This document shows, in pieces, positions 16,304 through 23,449 of a DNA stretch of 40,704 nt. Location: NCBI GenBank assembly GCA_902196205.1, contig CABIKM010000043.1, positions 1-40,704 of the forward strand, given 5' to 3'. Every line of letters starts with the position of its first letter. Within the stretch, counting starts at the first letter, position 1. Made by a program: the position numbers and the translations under genes. The stretch is from Candidatus Methylomirabilis lanthanidiphila (GTDB taxonomy: Bacteria; Methylomirabilota; Methylomirabilia; Methylomirabilales; Methylomirabilaceae). A model generated the notes under the pieces. That model saw nothing but the letters and a program-made list of their open reading frames with translations. It was not told the DNA's origin and ran no database searches.

Positions 16304-16464
16304 AGAAGGCGGCGGCCCCCGCGGCCCCCGCTGCTGAGAAGGCGGCTCCTGCTAAGGACGAGAAGGCGGCCCCTAAGAAGAAGGCGGCAAAGAAGGCAGC
16401 CCCGAAGGCAGAGACTGCTCCGGCTCCGGCTCCAGCCCCTGCCCCTGCAGTAGAGAAGAAGTAG
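16228..16464 (+). CDS. Small exported Lys/Ala/Pro-rich protein (KAP cluster 3)
   Basis: 78 residues, a recent duplicate of the preceding gene in its leader and signal peptide. The mature part is all low complexity: KAAAPAAPAAEKAAP, a basic KKKAAKKAAPK block, and an alternating Ala/Pro tail ending AVEKK. It has the same near-perfect ribosome site at the same spacing, and lacks the Cys of its sibling. A strong terminator follows 34 bases after the stop, closing a three-gene unit. Function unknown. Confidence 0.72.
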   Translation: MMKKLGIVLMAGFFTVSVAGLSFADEKAAAPAAPAAEKAAPAKDEKAAPKKKAAKKAAPKAETAPAPAPAPAPAVEKK

Positions 16465-16497
16465 CCTCTGTTTGTTGTTCGGGCTCGAACGCGAGCC

Positions 16498-16540
16498 AAA
16501 AGGCACCCTGTACTGTGTGCAGGGTGCCTTTTATTTTCTT
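16498..16540 (+). terminator. Rho-independent terminator after the KAP cluster
   Basis: AAAGGCACCCTG and CAGGGTGCCTTT form a perfect 12-bp stem around a 9-base loop, followed by TATTTTCTT. It ends the three-gene unit of small exported proteins. Confidence 0.9.
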
Positions 16541-16568
16541 GACACCGAGCCGGAGTGTGGGATTAGAT
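16539..16568 (+). promoter_or_regulatory. Candidate promoter for the B12 leader
   Basis: TTGACA at 16539-16544 is a perfect -35 box. About 18 bases later an AT-rich ATTAGAT stretch could be a weak -10. Transcription from here would include the whole first cobalamin riboswitch. Confidence 0.45.
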
Positions 16569-16594
16569 AGACCTCGTCTCGCGAGAGTGGGACG

Positions 16595-16860
16595 AGGCTG
16601 AGTCCGCCGGCGGCGGAAACAGGGAAAACGGTGAAGCCCTGCACTCGCAGGGTGGAGGGCCATGCCGTTGCTGCCCCGCAACTGTAAGCGGCATTGAAAT
16701 CTGCAGAATGCCACTGTCCAAAGGAATAGTTTCGAGTTGCGAGTTTTGAGTTTCGAGTTTGAGAACCCGAAACCCGGAACCCAAAACCAGAAACTAGCGT
16801 GGATGGGAAGGCGCAGAGAGTAAGGTGAGCCGCGAGTCAGGAGACCTGCCCAGCCTTCAG
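16595..16860 (+). ncRNA. Cobalamin riboswitch 1 (upstream of the terminator hairpin)
   Basis: Conserved pieces appear in the right order: AGGGAAAACGGTGAAGCC, GCTGCCCCGCAACTGTAAGC, GCCACTGT, GGGAAGGCGC and the B12 box GAGTCAGGAGACCTGCC (16834-16850). AGGCTG (16595-16600) can pair with CAGCCT (16851-16856) as P1. The variable arm between GCCACTGT and GGGAAGGC holds a heptamer repeat hairpin. No gene follows directly. A terminator lies at 16945 and a second riboswitch after it, so this one probably acts by transcription attenuation on the btu operon. Confidence 0.88.
16700..16816 (+). repeat. 117-nt block with heptamer hairpin inside riboswitch 1
   Basis: Identical to 17193-17308 in riboswitch 2. 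The core repeats TTTCGAG-like heptamers (left arm) and ACCCGAA-like heptamers (right arm), with TAGTTTC and GAAACTA closing the hairpin. It occupies the peripheral variable arm of the riboswitch. Confidence 0.9.
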
Positions 16861-16944
16861 GTGCTGATGACCTTCCGAGGGGGAGGGCGGCCTTGTCGCG
16901 TACCGGGTTAATCGCGGCGCAGGTGTAGCGCTCGGTTTGGGTAT

Positions 16945-16980
16945 AAAAACCCCAATCCTCCTTGGAGGATTGGGGTTTTT
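16945..16980 (+). terminator. Strong terminator between the two cobalamin riboswitches
   Basis: A perfect 17-bp stem (AAAAACCCCAATCCTCC with its complement) has a two-base loop and ends in a T run. It lies ~85 bases after the B12 box of riboswitch 1 and before riboswitch 2, with no coding region between. It is probably the expression platform of riboswitch 1. Confidence 0.88.
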
Positions 16981-16987
16981 TGTTGCG

Positions 16988-17026
16988 AGTAACCTTTAGC
17001 GTTCAGCGATTAGCAGTCAGCGAATG
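16988..17026. repeat. Short heptamer repeat tract (CAGCGAT type)
   Basis: TAGCGTT, CAGCGAT, TAGCAGT and CAGCGAA follow one another with a 7-base period just after the terminator. Only one arm is seen. Confidence 0.6.
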
Positions 17027-17094
17027 GATAGCGAAGGCGAGTTGACGAGAGGGGGTGATGGTCACCTACACGATCGGGTCACTGTTGAGAGCAC

Positions 17095-17345
17095 ATTGAA
17101 CGCCCCTGGATGTAAGGGAAGCTGGTGTGCCGGCCGCATAGTGCGGCGGAGCAAAGCCAGCACGGTCCCGCCACTGTGAGTGGGGAGCCGCTCTGCAGAA
17201 TGCCACTGTCCAAAGGAATAGTTTCGAGTTGCGAGTTTTGAGTTTCGAGTTTGAGAACCCGAAACCCGGAACCCAAAACCAGAAACTAGCGTGGATGGGA
17301 AGGCGCAGGGTTGGCGACGATCCACAAGTCAGGAGACCTTATCCG
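17095..17345 (+). ncRNA. Cobalamin riboswitch 2 (directly upstream of btuB)
   Basis: It carries AAGGGAAGCTGGTG, CCGCCACTGTGAG, then GCCACTGT, GGGAAGGCGC and the B12 box CAAGTCAGGAGACCTT (17326-17341), all in the order of cobalamin riboswitches. Apart from the shared 117-nt block its sequence differs from riboswitch 1. It ends ~45 bases before the btuB start, with no terminator between, so it most likely controls translation initiation of btuB. Confidence 0.9.
17193..17308 (+). repeat. 117-nt block with heptamer hairpin inside riboswitch 2
   Basis: Same sequence as 16700-16816, offset 492 bases. Bases on both sides differ between the two riboswitches, so the identical tract is confined to the peripheral arm and its base. 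This points to recent copying or gene conversion of the arm only. Confidence 0.9.
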
Positions 17346-17390
17346 GGGGACAATATCGACGTACCACCTTCGCGGATAAGGGGGCGAATG

Positions 17391-19409
17391 ATGACACGCT
17401 GGAAAAGTGCCGCCAAGTGGTGGTTGTGGATGGTGATTCTGTGGTGCTGTGGACTGGAAAGCGCGTGGGGACAGATGCTCGGATCGGTTGCTGAAGACGC
17501 GGTAGAGCTGGGATCGGTGGTGGTGACGGCGACGAAAACTGAGGTTCCCGTGAAACAGGTCGCGGCGTCGGTCACCGTGATTACGAGGGAGGAGATTGAG
17601 GCGCGTCAGGTCACTCAGGTGTCGGATCTGCTCCGGGATGTTCCAGGCTTGAGTGTCAGGCAGCAGAGCAGTCGAGGGAGTGTCGTGAGTATTTTTCCGA
17701 GGGGCGGCAACTCGAATTTCAACTTGGTGCTGATTGACGGCGTGAAGGTCAACGATGCCGGCGGCTTCTACGACTTCGGCGACTTCAGCGCCGACAATAT
17801 CGAGCGGATCGAGATTGTCCGAGGTCCCCACAGCGCGCTGTACGGCTCCGATGCCATGGGGTCGGTGATTCAGATCTTTACCAGGCGAGGAAAGGGAACC
17901 CCGCGCGTCGAGACCTCGTTTGGGGGCGGAAATCTGAAGACGTTTGAGGAAAAATTGAATCTCAGCGGGGGTGCCGGGCAATTCGACTATTCGTTCGGGG
18001 TGGGTCGAAACGATACCGGTGGGAACCTTCCGATCAACAACCACTTCGGCGAGACGACCGTGAGCAGTCGTGTGGGCTTTACGCTTGAGAAAGTGCTGGA
18101 TCTGGGTCTCGCTGTCCGTTATACCGACAGCCATCTTCATTTTCCTACTGAGACCGGCGATCGGTTCAATGGAGTCAAGCTCCCGCTCGATCCGGACCAA
18201 TCGAGCGACCAGCAACGGCTGGTCGTCAGCGGCAAAGCCAGCCACGCGCTCACACCCTGGTGGGGGCAGACGCTTCAGCTTGGTTGGTACCGGCGCAACT
18301 ATGCGTTGGATGATCCCTTCAATTCCGGGATCGATTTTTCGACCTTTCGCAGTGATAGTGAAGAGCGCCGGTTCTCCCTCGATTACTCCTGGAACCTGAC
18401 CGCCCCCACCGTTCTGAATATTTCCAGCCTCTTGACCGCAGGTTTCGCCTTTGAGCGTGAGGAGTTTGAGCAGCAGGCCGCAGTCACCGCGACCGATTTT
18501 CCCTCCTCAAGCGCCAACGCGGCCAGACGGGATAATAAGGCCGGTTATCTCCAGGGTCAGTTTGATTGGAGGAAACAGCTTTTCCTGACGGCAGGATTCA
18601 GGGTTGACGGCAACAGCACCTTCGGGACCGAGGTGACGCCGAGGGTCTCGGCGGCGTGGATCGTTCCGTACCTGGGGACCAAGTTGAGGGGTGGATATGG
18701 TGAGGGGATCAAGGAGCCGAGCTTCGTTGAGAATTTCGGCGATGGAAGTCAGTTTATCGTCGGGAATCCTCACCTGAAGCCGGAACGGATCAGGGGCTGG
18801 GAGATCGGCTTCGACCAGCCGTTCTTTCATGGTCTGGCCGATTTCTCGGCGACGTACTTCCACAACCACTTTCAGGACCTGATCGCTTTCATCTTCAGTC
18901 CTACCTCAGGCTGTTCGGCCAGCTTCTGTAACGTTCAAAAGGCAAAGGCGGAAGGGGTCGAATTCGCTGCGACAATCCGGCCGGGATACGGCCTGACTAT
19001 CGGCGGAGGCTACACATTCCTTGATACGAAGGTGCTCAACGATGGCGGCATTGGGTCTGTCGCGCTGCAGAATGGGGAGCGGCTGCTCCGCCGACCCAAG
19101 CACGCCGGGACGCTTTCCATTGACCATGTCTGGCGTCGCCTGCACACCAGCCTGACGACCACATTTGTTGGGAATCGGTCGGACATCTTTACCGATCCTG
19201 CCACATTCTCGACTGAACGGGTAAGGGCGGATGGCTATATAACCGTAGATCTGGCGGGCTCGTATCTCCTGTTGAAAGACACCCGCCACCTGCGGGAGCT
19301 TACACTGTTCGGAAGAATCCAGAATCTCTTCGATCGGAATTATCAGCAGGTCGCCGGTTTTTCGGCGCCGGGCATCACCTGGCTGTTTGGCCTGAAGGGC
19401 AGCCTATGA
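17391..19409 (+). CDS. btuB: TonB-dependent outer-membrane cobalamin receptor
   Basis: 672 residues: signal peptide ending near SAWG, a TonB-box-like VVVTATK, a plug domain (TVITREEIEARQVTQVSDLL, SRGSVVSIFPRGGNSNFNLVL, NIERIEIVRGPHSALYGSDA), a 22-strand barrel and a terminal aromatic-rich strand. Two cobalamin riboswitches upstream and btuFCD downstream identify the substrate as B12 or a related corrinoid. ATG 17391 has AAGGGG at 17378-17383. Earlier in-frame starts such as 17229 lie inside the riboswitch and are rejected. It overlaps btuF by ATGA. Confidence 0.92.
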   Translation: MTRWKSAAKWWLWMVILWCCGLESAWGQMLGSVAEDAVELGSVVVTATKTEVPVKQVAASVTVITREEIEARQVTQVSDLLRDVPGLSVRQQSSRGSVVSIFPRGGNSNFNLVLIDGVKVNDAGGFYDFGDFSADNIERIEIVRGPHSALYGSDAMGSVIQIFTRRGKGTPRVETSFGGGNLKTFEEKLNLSGGAGQFDYSFGVGRNDTGGNLPINNHFGETTVSSRVGFTLEKVLDLGLAVRYTDSHLHFPTETGDRFNGVKLPLDPDQSSDQQRLVVSGKASHALTPWWGQTLQLGWYRRNYALDDPFNSGIDFSTFRSDSEERRFSLDYSWNLTAPTVLNISSLLTAGFAFEREEFEQQAAVTATDFPSSSANAARRDNKAGYLQGQFDWRKQLFLTAGFRVDGNSTFGTEVTPRVSAAWIVPYLGTKLRGGYGEGIKEPSFVENFGDGSQFIVGNPHLKPERIRGWEIGFDQPFFHGLADFSATYFHNHFQDLIAFIFSPTSGCSASFCNVQKAKAEGVEFAATIRPGYGLTIGGGYTFLDTKVLNDGGIGSVALQNGERLLRRPKHAGTLSIDHVWRRLHTSLTTTFVGNRSDIFTDPATFSTERVRADGYITVDLAGSYLLLKDTRHLRELTLFGRIQNLFDRNYQQVAGFSAPGITWLFGLKGSL

Positions 19410-20299
19410 CGCGCCTGGCGATCCTGCTGGGCTGGATCGCGTTGTTGCTGTGGGGAGTTGCCGACGCCTCTCCCCTCACGATTGTCGATGACGCAGGGCG
19501 GTCCGTGACATTGGGCGGGCCGCCCAAGCGGATCATGACGCTTACGCCGGGCCATACCGAGATCCTGTTCGCCCTTGGCGCTGCGGACCGTATCGTCGCC
19601 GTCGACCAATGGAGCGACTTTCCATCTGCGGCGAAGTTCAAACCACAGGTGGCTCCCTTCAGCCCCAACCTGGAGCAGGTGGTGCGTCTCAATCCCGACC
19701 TGATTCTCTCGACTCATGGGGGCGCCGAACCGCTGCTGCCCCTCGAGCGGCACGGGATGAGGGTGATAATCTTTGCGCCGCGAACGCTCGAAGAGCTCTA
19801 CCGAAATATCCTTCTGATCGGACGGATCGTGGACGCTGAGGCGCGGGCCGAGGGTCTGGTCCGCGTTATGCGGCAGCGGGTAGCCGCAGTCGTGGCGAAG
19901 GTGCGAGACGCCCCCAGGCCCAGGGTCTTCATCGAGGTTGACGGCACCGATCCGGCCCGCCCCTTCACAGCCGGTCCTGGTTCATTCGTCGATGTCCTTG
20001 TACAGCTTGCAGGCGGGGCAAACGTCGCCGCTCGTTCACGAACGGCGTGGCCCCAGTTCAGTCTCGAAGAGCTTGTCAAGGCGGATCCCGACCTGATTAT
20101 CCTGGCCGATCCGCTTGCGCCTCCGAACCTCGACGCGCCGGGACTGGCGGCTCGACGGCCCGGATGGGGTCGCTTGCGGGCGGTGCGTCGCGGAGCGATC
20201 GCTGCGATCGATGCGAATCTGATCAGTCGGCCGGGGCCAAGGATTGTCGAGGGTCTTGAGCGGTTGGCCGGACTGGTTCACCCGGACCGGTTTCAATGA
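19406..20299 (+). CDS. btuF: Periplasmic cobalamin-binding protein
   Basis: 297 residues: a signal peptide ending around WGVADA, then a two-lobed BtuF/helical-backbone binding protein (LTIVDDAGRSVTLGGPPKRI, TPGHTEILFALGAADRIVAV, LNPDLILSTHGG, VLVQLAGGANVA). It should capture B12 released by BtuB and hand it to BtuCD. The ATG overlaps the btuB stop by four bases and its stop overlaps the btuC ATG in the same way, so the operon is tightly coupled. Family members also bind siderophores; the assignment to cobalamin rests on the riboswitches. Confidence 0.9.
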   Translation: MTRLAILLGWIALLLWGVADASPLTIVDDAGRSVTLGGPPKRIMTLTPGHTEILFALGAADRIVAVDQWSDFPSAAKFKPQVAPFSPNLEQVVRLNPDLILSTHGGAEPLLPLERHGMRVIIFAPRTLEELYRNILLIGRIVDAEARAEGLVRVMRQRVAAVVAKVRDAPRPRVFIEVDGTDPARPFTAGPGSFVDVLVQLAGGANVAARSRTAWPQFSLEELVKADPDLIILADPLAPPNLDAPGLAARRPGWGRLRAVRRGAIAAIDANLISRPGPRIVEGLERLAGLVHPDRFQ

Positions 20300-21402
20300 A
20301 ACAGCGCCCGTACCACACGCCCCAAATCCCCCCGTGCCCCCCTTTGGTAAAGGGGGGGTGGGGGGATTTCGCATTCTGCATCTATGTTGCCTTGTCAACC
20401 TTGCTCCTGTTGGCTGTGCTCATCGGGATCATGCAGGGCGCAGTTGCCTTGTCGCCGGTGACGATTCTCCAGATCCTTCTTCGGTCGGTCGGCATCTCGC
20501 TTGGTCCGGTTACGTGGGAGGGTGCCGATGAGACGATCCTGCTGGAGCTCAGACTGCCGAGGGTCCTGGGTGGGGCATTGGTGGGTGCGGCGCTCGCGAC
20601 TGCCGGTGTGTTGTTCCAGGGATTACTCCGCAATCCGCTCGCCGATCCGTATATCATCGGCACATCTGCCGGCGCAGGCTTCGCCGCGACGGTGGCCATG
20701 CTGATCCTGCCCCCGGCCTCGATTCTCGGCTTCGGATCGGTCGCGCTTTCGGCCTTTGCGGGTGGCCTGCTGGCGGTGCTGCTGGTCTACCGGCTTGCGC
20801 GGGTAGATGGGCGCAGCTCGCCGGTCACGCTGCTGCTCGCCGGGGTTGTCGTCAACACGGTCCTCGGCTATCTGGGTTCATTGAGCATCGTGCTCTTCGA
20901 GGGAAGCGAGTTTCGGCTCCGTCACGTCTTCACCTGGCTTATGGGTGGGATTGCAGTTCACGATCTGCGACAACTGTTGGCGGTGGGGCCGATCGTTGTT
21001 GTGGGGATTGTCGCAGCGTTTGGTCGCGCGGTGTCGCTCAATGCCTTGGCGGTCGGAGAGGAGGGGGCACAGGTCCTGGGAGTGGATCTGGATCGGGAGG
21101 TCGGACGAATCATCGCGCTCGGCGCGTTGCTGACGGGCGCTGCGGTGAGCGTCGGCGGCCTGATCGGATTCCTGGGGCTGGCTGTTCCGCACATCCTGCG
21201 CCTCCTGGTCGGGCCCGATCACCGACGGCTCTTACCGATGTCGGCCTTGGCCGGCGCCGCCCTTCTGGTATTGGCGGATACGGCCGCGCGTTCCATTGCG
21301 GCCCCGGCCGAACTCCCCGTAGGCATCTTCACGGCCCTGCTCGGCGGTCCCCTGTTTCTCGTCCTGCTCCGGCGGGACGGAAGAGCGTCGGGGTGGCGAT
21401 GA
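20296..21402 (+). CDS. btuC: Cobalamin ABC transporter permease
   Basis: 368 residues of a FecCD/BtuC permease with about ten transmembrane helices. Signatures are LRLPRVLGGALVGAALATAG, FQGLLRNPLADPYIIGTSAGA and GLIGFLGLAVPHILRLLVGPDH. ATG 20296 overlaps the btuF stop. Oddity: codons ~9-25 are a copy of the GC-rich palindromic repeat found elsewhere between genes, giving an N-terminal PPCPPLVKGGWGDF peptide before the first helix. No alternative start after the repeat has a ribosome site, so the repeat seems to be translated. Confidence 0.92.
   Translation: MKQRPYHTPQIPPCPPLVKGGWGDFAFCIYVALSTLLLLAVLIGIMQGAVALSPVTILQILLRSVGISLGPVTWEGADETILLELRLPRVLGGALVGAALATAGVLFQGLLRNPLADPYIIGTSAGAGFAATVAMLILPPASILGFGSVALSAFAGGLLAVLLVYRLARVDGRSSPVTLLLAGVVVNTVLGYLGSLSIVLFEGSEFRLRHVFTWLMGGIAVHDLRQLLAVGPIVVVGIVAAFGRAVSLNALAVGEEGAQVLGVDLDREVGRIIALGALLTGAAVSVGGLIGFLGLAVPHILRLLVGPDHRRLLPMSALAGAALLVLADTAARSIAAPAELPVGIFTALLGGPLFLVLLRRDGRASGWR
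20323..20371. repeat. GC-rich palindromic repeat forming the btuC 5' codons
   Basis: AAATCCCCCC, a second C-run, GGTAAA, a G-run, and GGGGGGATTTC make a near-perfect palindrome with AAATCC/GGATTT ends. It is the same family as 1-37, 32423-32473 and 37464-37513, which are intergenic. Here it lies within the coding sequence in frame. Confidence 0.88.
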
Positions 21403-22232
21403 GGCCGGAGATCCGTCTCGATAGCGTTCGTTTCACCTACTCGAACGGCTTCGGACTCTCGGGGATCGATCTGCGTGTCGAACCGGGCGAGCGAATGGCG
21501 ATCCTGGGCCCGAACGGCTCCGGCAAGTCGACGCTCCTGAAGTTGATGCTGGGTCTGTTGCATCCACAGGAGGGCAAGGTCTCTTTTGAGGGTCACGACC
21601 TGAGTACGATGAGCCGGGCAGAGCTGGCGCGGGCGATGGCCATGGTTCCCCAGGAGTTGCTGCTGCCGTACGCCCTTACGGTCAGGGATGTCGTGCTGCT
21701 GGGGCGTACACCGTATCTGCATCGCTACCGCGGCCCCGCGCGGAAGGATCTGGAGGCGGCGCGGGAGGCGATGACCGCCGCTGATCTGGTCTCCTCTGCA
21801 GACCGTCCGTATAATGATCTTTCCGGAGGAGAGCGGCAGCGAGTGATCCTGGCGATGGCGCTGGCACAGCAGCCGCGTCTGCTGCTGCTCGACGAACCGA
21901 CCCGCTCCCTCGATCTTAATCATCAGGTCGGGATCCTCTCGTTGATCAGGGATCTCACAGCGACCCACGGTCTGACGGTCATCGCATCCATGCACGATCT
22001 GAATCTGGCGTCGCTCTATTTCAACCGTCTGATCCTTCTGTCGTCGGGTCGAATCGTGGCGGATGGCCCCCCGGAACAGGTCATCCGGCCGGATATGATC
22101 CGAGAGGTGTTTGGCGTGTCCATCCTTGTGCGCCGGCATCCCGGATACGGTATTCCGTGGGCGACGCTTACACCTGATGCCCGCGATCTGTTCTCTACTC
22201 GCGAAGACGTCTCGGAGGCGTTCAACCCTTGA
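21399..22232 (+). CDS. btuD: Cobalamin ABC transporter ATP-binding protein
   Basis: 277 residues with Walker A GPNGSGKST (residues 37-45), Q-loop VPQELLL, signature LSGGERQR, Walker B LLLLDEPT, D-loop SLD and H-loop SMHD. It powers BtuC. ATG 21399 overlaps the btuC TGA (ATGA); GTG 21393 is less likely. The C-terminal ~45 residues (VFGVSILVRRHPGYG) extend as in the FepC/BtuD group. The operon appears to end here, followed by a promoter for the TonB-like gene. Confidence 0.93.
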   Translation: MRPEIRLDSVRFTYSNGFGLSGIDLRVEPGERMAILGPNGSGKSTLLKLMLGLLHPQEGKVSFEGHDLSTMSRAELARAMAMVPQELLLPYALTVRDVVLLGRTPYLHRYRGPARKDLEAAREAMTAADLVSSADRPYNDLSGGERQRVILAMALAQQPRLLLLDEPTRSLDLNHQVGILSLIRDLTATHGLTVIASMHDLNLASLYFNRLILLSSGRIVADGPPEQVIRPDMIREVFGVSILVRRHPGYGIPWATLTPDARDLFSTREDVSEAFNP

Positions 22233-22258
22233 CAAATGTGGCGGCCGCGGATTATTGT
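22229..22258 (+). promoter_or_regulatory. Sigma-70-like promoter for the TonB-like gene
   Basis: TTGACA at 22229-22234 and TATTGT at 22253-22258 are 18 bases apart. The -35 overlaps the btuD stop codon. Transcription would begin near 22265, leaving almost no leader if GTG 22267 is the start codon. Confidence 0.5.
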
Positions 22259-22266
22259 AACGTTCA

Positions 22267-23235
22267 GTGTTGAGAGTCAAGATTCAAGAAGGCGGGTTGC
22301 GAGTGTTGGCTGCTGCACATCCGCAGATCCGTAACTTTCTCGTCTTTTCGCTGCTGGCTCACCTGGTGTTTGTCGGCCTGCTCAGCGCGCTGCAGCAGTC
22401 CGCTCGACTGCCTGCCAATCGACCCCTCCAGGTCCGGATTGTCGACCAATCGCTTCGGACGCGGGCGTTGCCCGCACCTGATCGTAGAACTTTTGGTAAG
22501 ACGACCGCGCGCGCGCAGCAGCGCGCGAAAAAGCTGGATCCGCCGAGAACGCCGAGGAGTTCACGCATCCCGCGCCTCGCATCGGCTGCCCCTCGCAGAA
22601 CCGTCAGTTCGCGGCGGCCATCTGTGGTGGAGGCGAGACCGAGCACCCCTTCTACCCCTACCCGTCAGGCTGCGCTTACCCCGTGGACGCCGCCACCCCT
22701 GCGGACATTGCAGGGCGCGGACGTCGCCCCAAGCCCGAAGACGACTCATGTAGAGCCGCTTGAAGGCGATGGTGGCGGCGGATCGAGTCGGCCATCAGAT
22801 CTCAGGGGTCAAATGGCCATGCTGTGGAAAAGCCTCGATGCCGGGCAATACCCCGCCCAGGGGGCTGATACCGACGAAGAGGGCGATACGAGCTCCTCCA
22901 CCGGGCCGACGGTCTCGTTGGACAGCCAGGATTCCCGGTTTGCGTCCTATCTGATGGGGGTGAAAAGGCGGATTGAGAGCGTCTGGAGTTATCCTCCGGG
23001 CGCGCGAGGCCTGACCGGAAATCTGGTGGTGACCTTCGGGATTACCCGCGATGGCCGCCTGAGCGATCTGCAACTCACACAGACGTCCGGCATTGCCCCG
23101 CTGGACAACGAGGCGATTCGAGCGATCCGGCAAGCCACTCCCTTCGGTCCATTCTCCGAGCAGATGCGCTTCGAGCGACTGAATATCCGGGCGGCCTTTT
23201 ACTACCATGTCAGCCGCGCAAGCCTCAAGGATTAA
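22267..23235 (+). CDS. TonB-like energy transducer
   Basis: 322 residues: a short cytoplasmic segment, one transmembrane helix (FLVFSLLAHLVFVGLLSAL), a long Pro/Arg/Ser-rich periplasmic spacer with a Gly-rich stretch, and a C-terminal TonB domain (YLMGVKRRIESVWSYPP, GNLVVTFGITRDGRLSDLQL, LDNEAIRAIRQATPFGPF). It probably links the proton-motive force to the BtuB receptor encoded upstream; no ExbB/ExbD genes are in the window. The start is uncertain: GTG 22267 would be nearly leaderless relative to the promoter seen, while TTG 22297 or GTG 22303 follow an AAGGCGG stretch. Confidence 0.85.
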   Translation: MLRVKIQEGGLRVLAAAHPQIRNFLVFSLLAHLVFVGLLSALQQSARLPANRPLQVRIVDQSLRTRALPAPDRRTFGKTTARAQQRAKKLDPPRTPRSSRIPRLASAAPRRTVSSRRPSVVEARPSTPSTPTRQAALTPWTPPPLRTLQGADVAPSPKTTHVEPLEGDGGGGSSRPSDLRGQMAMLWKSLDAGQYPAQGADTDEEGDTSSSTGPTVSLDSQDSRFASYLMGVKRRIESVWSYPPGARGLTGNLVVTFGITRDGRLSDLQLTQTSGIAPLDNEAIRAIRQATPFGPFSEQMRFERLNIRAAFYYHVSRASLKD

Positions 23236-23280
23236 TGAGCGTTACCGCCGAGATATTACTCAGAGCCTAACATAGCTTGC

Positions 23281-23307
23281 ATCCCCCCTTTTGCAAAGGG
23301 GGAGGTT
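23281..23307. repeat. GC-rich palindromic repeat (short copy)
   Basis: ATCCCCCCTTTTGCAAAGGG and the following GG form a short C-run/G-run hairpin of the same family as the other copies, lying between the TonB-like gene and the protease gene. Confidence 0.65.
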
Positions 23308-23449
23308 GCTTGAGATGTTGTGCAACGGTGCAATCTGTTTAGCGCTCCCCTTAATATATCGAGGCGCTTGCCGTTACGTCCAATCCGGCCTTCGCGGAGA
23401 GGTCATGGAGGAGTTTGACCGCTTCTAGGGTCCGTGGTATAAAAAAGAT

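Noticed and set aside
15447-16499. 350-residue Ala/Gly/Ser-rich frame on the minus strand opposite the small exported protein genes
   Set aside because: It is an antisense shadow of repeated Lys/Ala/Pro codons. The plus-strand genes have signal peptides and near-perfect ribosome sites.
17229-17390. N-terminal extension of BtuB
   Set aside because: The extra codons lie inside the second cobalamin riboswitch and its heptamer hairpin. A ribosome site and signal peptide fit the ATG at 17391.
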